NCBI RefSeq assembly: GCF_001458315.1
Contig: NZ_CYRX01000031.1
Span: forward strand, 186,001 to 250,000
Source: Thalassobacter stenotrophicus
Lineage (GTDB): Bacteria; Pseudomonadota; Alphaproteobacteria; Rhodobacterales; Rhodobacteraceae
Reading direction: 5' to 3'
Length of the DNA stretch: 64,000 bases
Shown: positions 63,702 through 64,000 of the stretch, piece by piece
How positions within the stretch are numbered: the stretch's first letter is position 1
Layout of the letters: each line of letters starts with the position of its first letter
Translations under genes and position numbers: made by a program
Notes under the pieces: generated by a model
What the model was told of the DNA's origin: nothing
What the model saw: only the letters and a program-made list of their open reading frames with translations
The model's database searches: none

Positions 63702-64000
63702 CTATGGATCTTCGATCAGCGGGTCGCTATCACCCAACGCGTCAGGCTCAAAAAGCCCTTCTTGCCCATCATCTTGCGCGGCTTCATCCACCATTTCGGT
63801 GCCGGGCGGCGGCCGGTTTTCCAGCAGGCCAGCAGCGCGCAACTCTTTAAGCCCCGGAAGATCCCGCGCATTTTCGAGACCAAAGTGATCGAGGAACTCT
63901 TGGGTCACGATAAAGGTCACGGGCCGTCCTGGCGTCATACGCCGTTTGCCCAGCTTGACCCATTCCAACTCAATCAGCTGATCCACTGTGCCTTTGGACA
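63702..64000 (-). CDS. scpB: Segregation and condensation protein ScpB, C-terminal part (cut by window edge)
   Basis: The frame runs off the right edge; the last 99 codons are seen. SKGTVDQLIELEWVKLGKRR, TPGRPVTFIVTQEFLDHFGL and LPGLKELRAAGLL match the second winged helix of ScpB, the condensin accessory subunit that acts with ScpA and SMC in chromosome segregation. An acidic tail ends the protein (DDGQEGLFEPDALGDSDPLI). Confidence 0.9.
   Translation of the reverse strand, partial: SKGTVDQLIELEWVKLGKRRMTPGRPVTFIVTQEFLDHFGLENARDLPGLKELRAAGLLENRPPPGTEMVDEAAQDDGQEGLFEPDALGDSDPLIEDP

Overview
The window is ordinary G+C-rich chromosomal DNA from an alphaproteobacterium, most likely a Rhodobacterales/Roseobacter-group member. 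The pointers are a fused-type indolepyruvate ferredoxin oxidoreductase, an IscR without the usual three-cysteine cluster site, an Irr-type (ICE-like) box on the iscR-suf promoter, glyQ and glyS separated by a DUF6446-like gene, a DUF4167 protein, and the order lptF-lptG-lptD-surA-pdxA-rsmA. I see no insertion sequence, prophage, CRISPR array, rRNA or replication origin. The coding density is high and many neighbours overlap by 1 to 4 bases.

Region by region. 1-2031: 5' end of an indolepyruvate oxidoreductase gene (minus), a perfect 21-bp inverted repeat inside its promoter, a LysR regulator, and a likely small RNA ending in a strong terminator. 2073-10164: sufE, a lipoprotein, rnd, purM-purN, a tRNA with a CAT anticodon, two small genes, glnE and a YbaK-type deacylase. 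10161-17911: a complete SUF iron-sulfur operon read leftward (iscR, IscS-type desulfurase, sufB, small membrane protein, sufC, sufD, two YIP1-like membrane proteins, sufS). 18122-23188: alpha/beta hydrolase, small protein, a tandem HD-domain protein, trmFO, a methyltransferase and gluQ. 23264-29638: an XRE-cupin regulator and a tightly coupled trio of two dimethylglycine/sarcosine-dehydrogenase-like flavoproteins around a homocysteine S-methyltransferase, probably a methylamine or glycine-betaine demethylation operon. 29665-34132: a GC-rich hairpin element, then glmM, folP, an extended folB and a SleB-type wall hydrolase. 34328-44505: a degenerate pyruvate phosphate dikinase relative, glyQ/DUF6446/glyS, a secreted protease-like protein that has lost catalytic residues, holC and pepA. 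44656-52844: the outer-membrane biogenesis operon lptF-lptG-lptD-surA-pdxA-rsmA plus a membrane HEXXH protein. 52855-61656: DUF4167 protein, prfA-prmC, small secreted protein, DUF1499 protein, an alkylsulfatase-like MBL protein with an altered metal site, glycerate 2-kinase, tRNA-Leu, a Hint-like protein and the bifunctional NAD(P)H-hydrate repair enzyme. 61824-64000: glnB-glnA with a clear terminator, and the 3' part of scpB.

Functional links inside the window: GlnE, PII and glutamine synthetase form one nitrogen-control circuit, and both modifiable tyrosines are present (PII Tyr51, GlnA Tyr397). SufE lies outside the suf operon but serves SufS. The lpt/surA genes act together on outer-membrane assembly.

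I did not find a clearly new multi-gene defence or mobile system. The best leads are the small RNA at 1952-2031, the protease-like protein with replaced catalytic residues, the tandem HD protein, the flavoprotein/homocysteine methyltransferase operon, and the degenerate PPDK relative.
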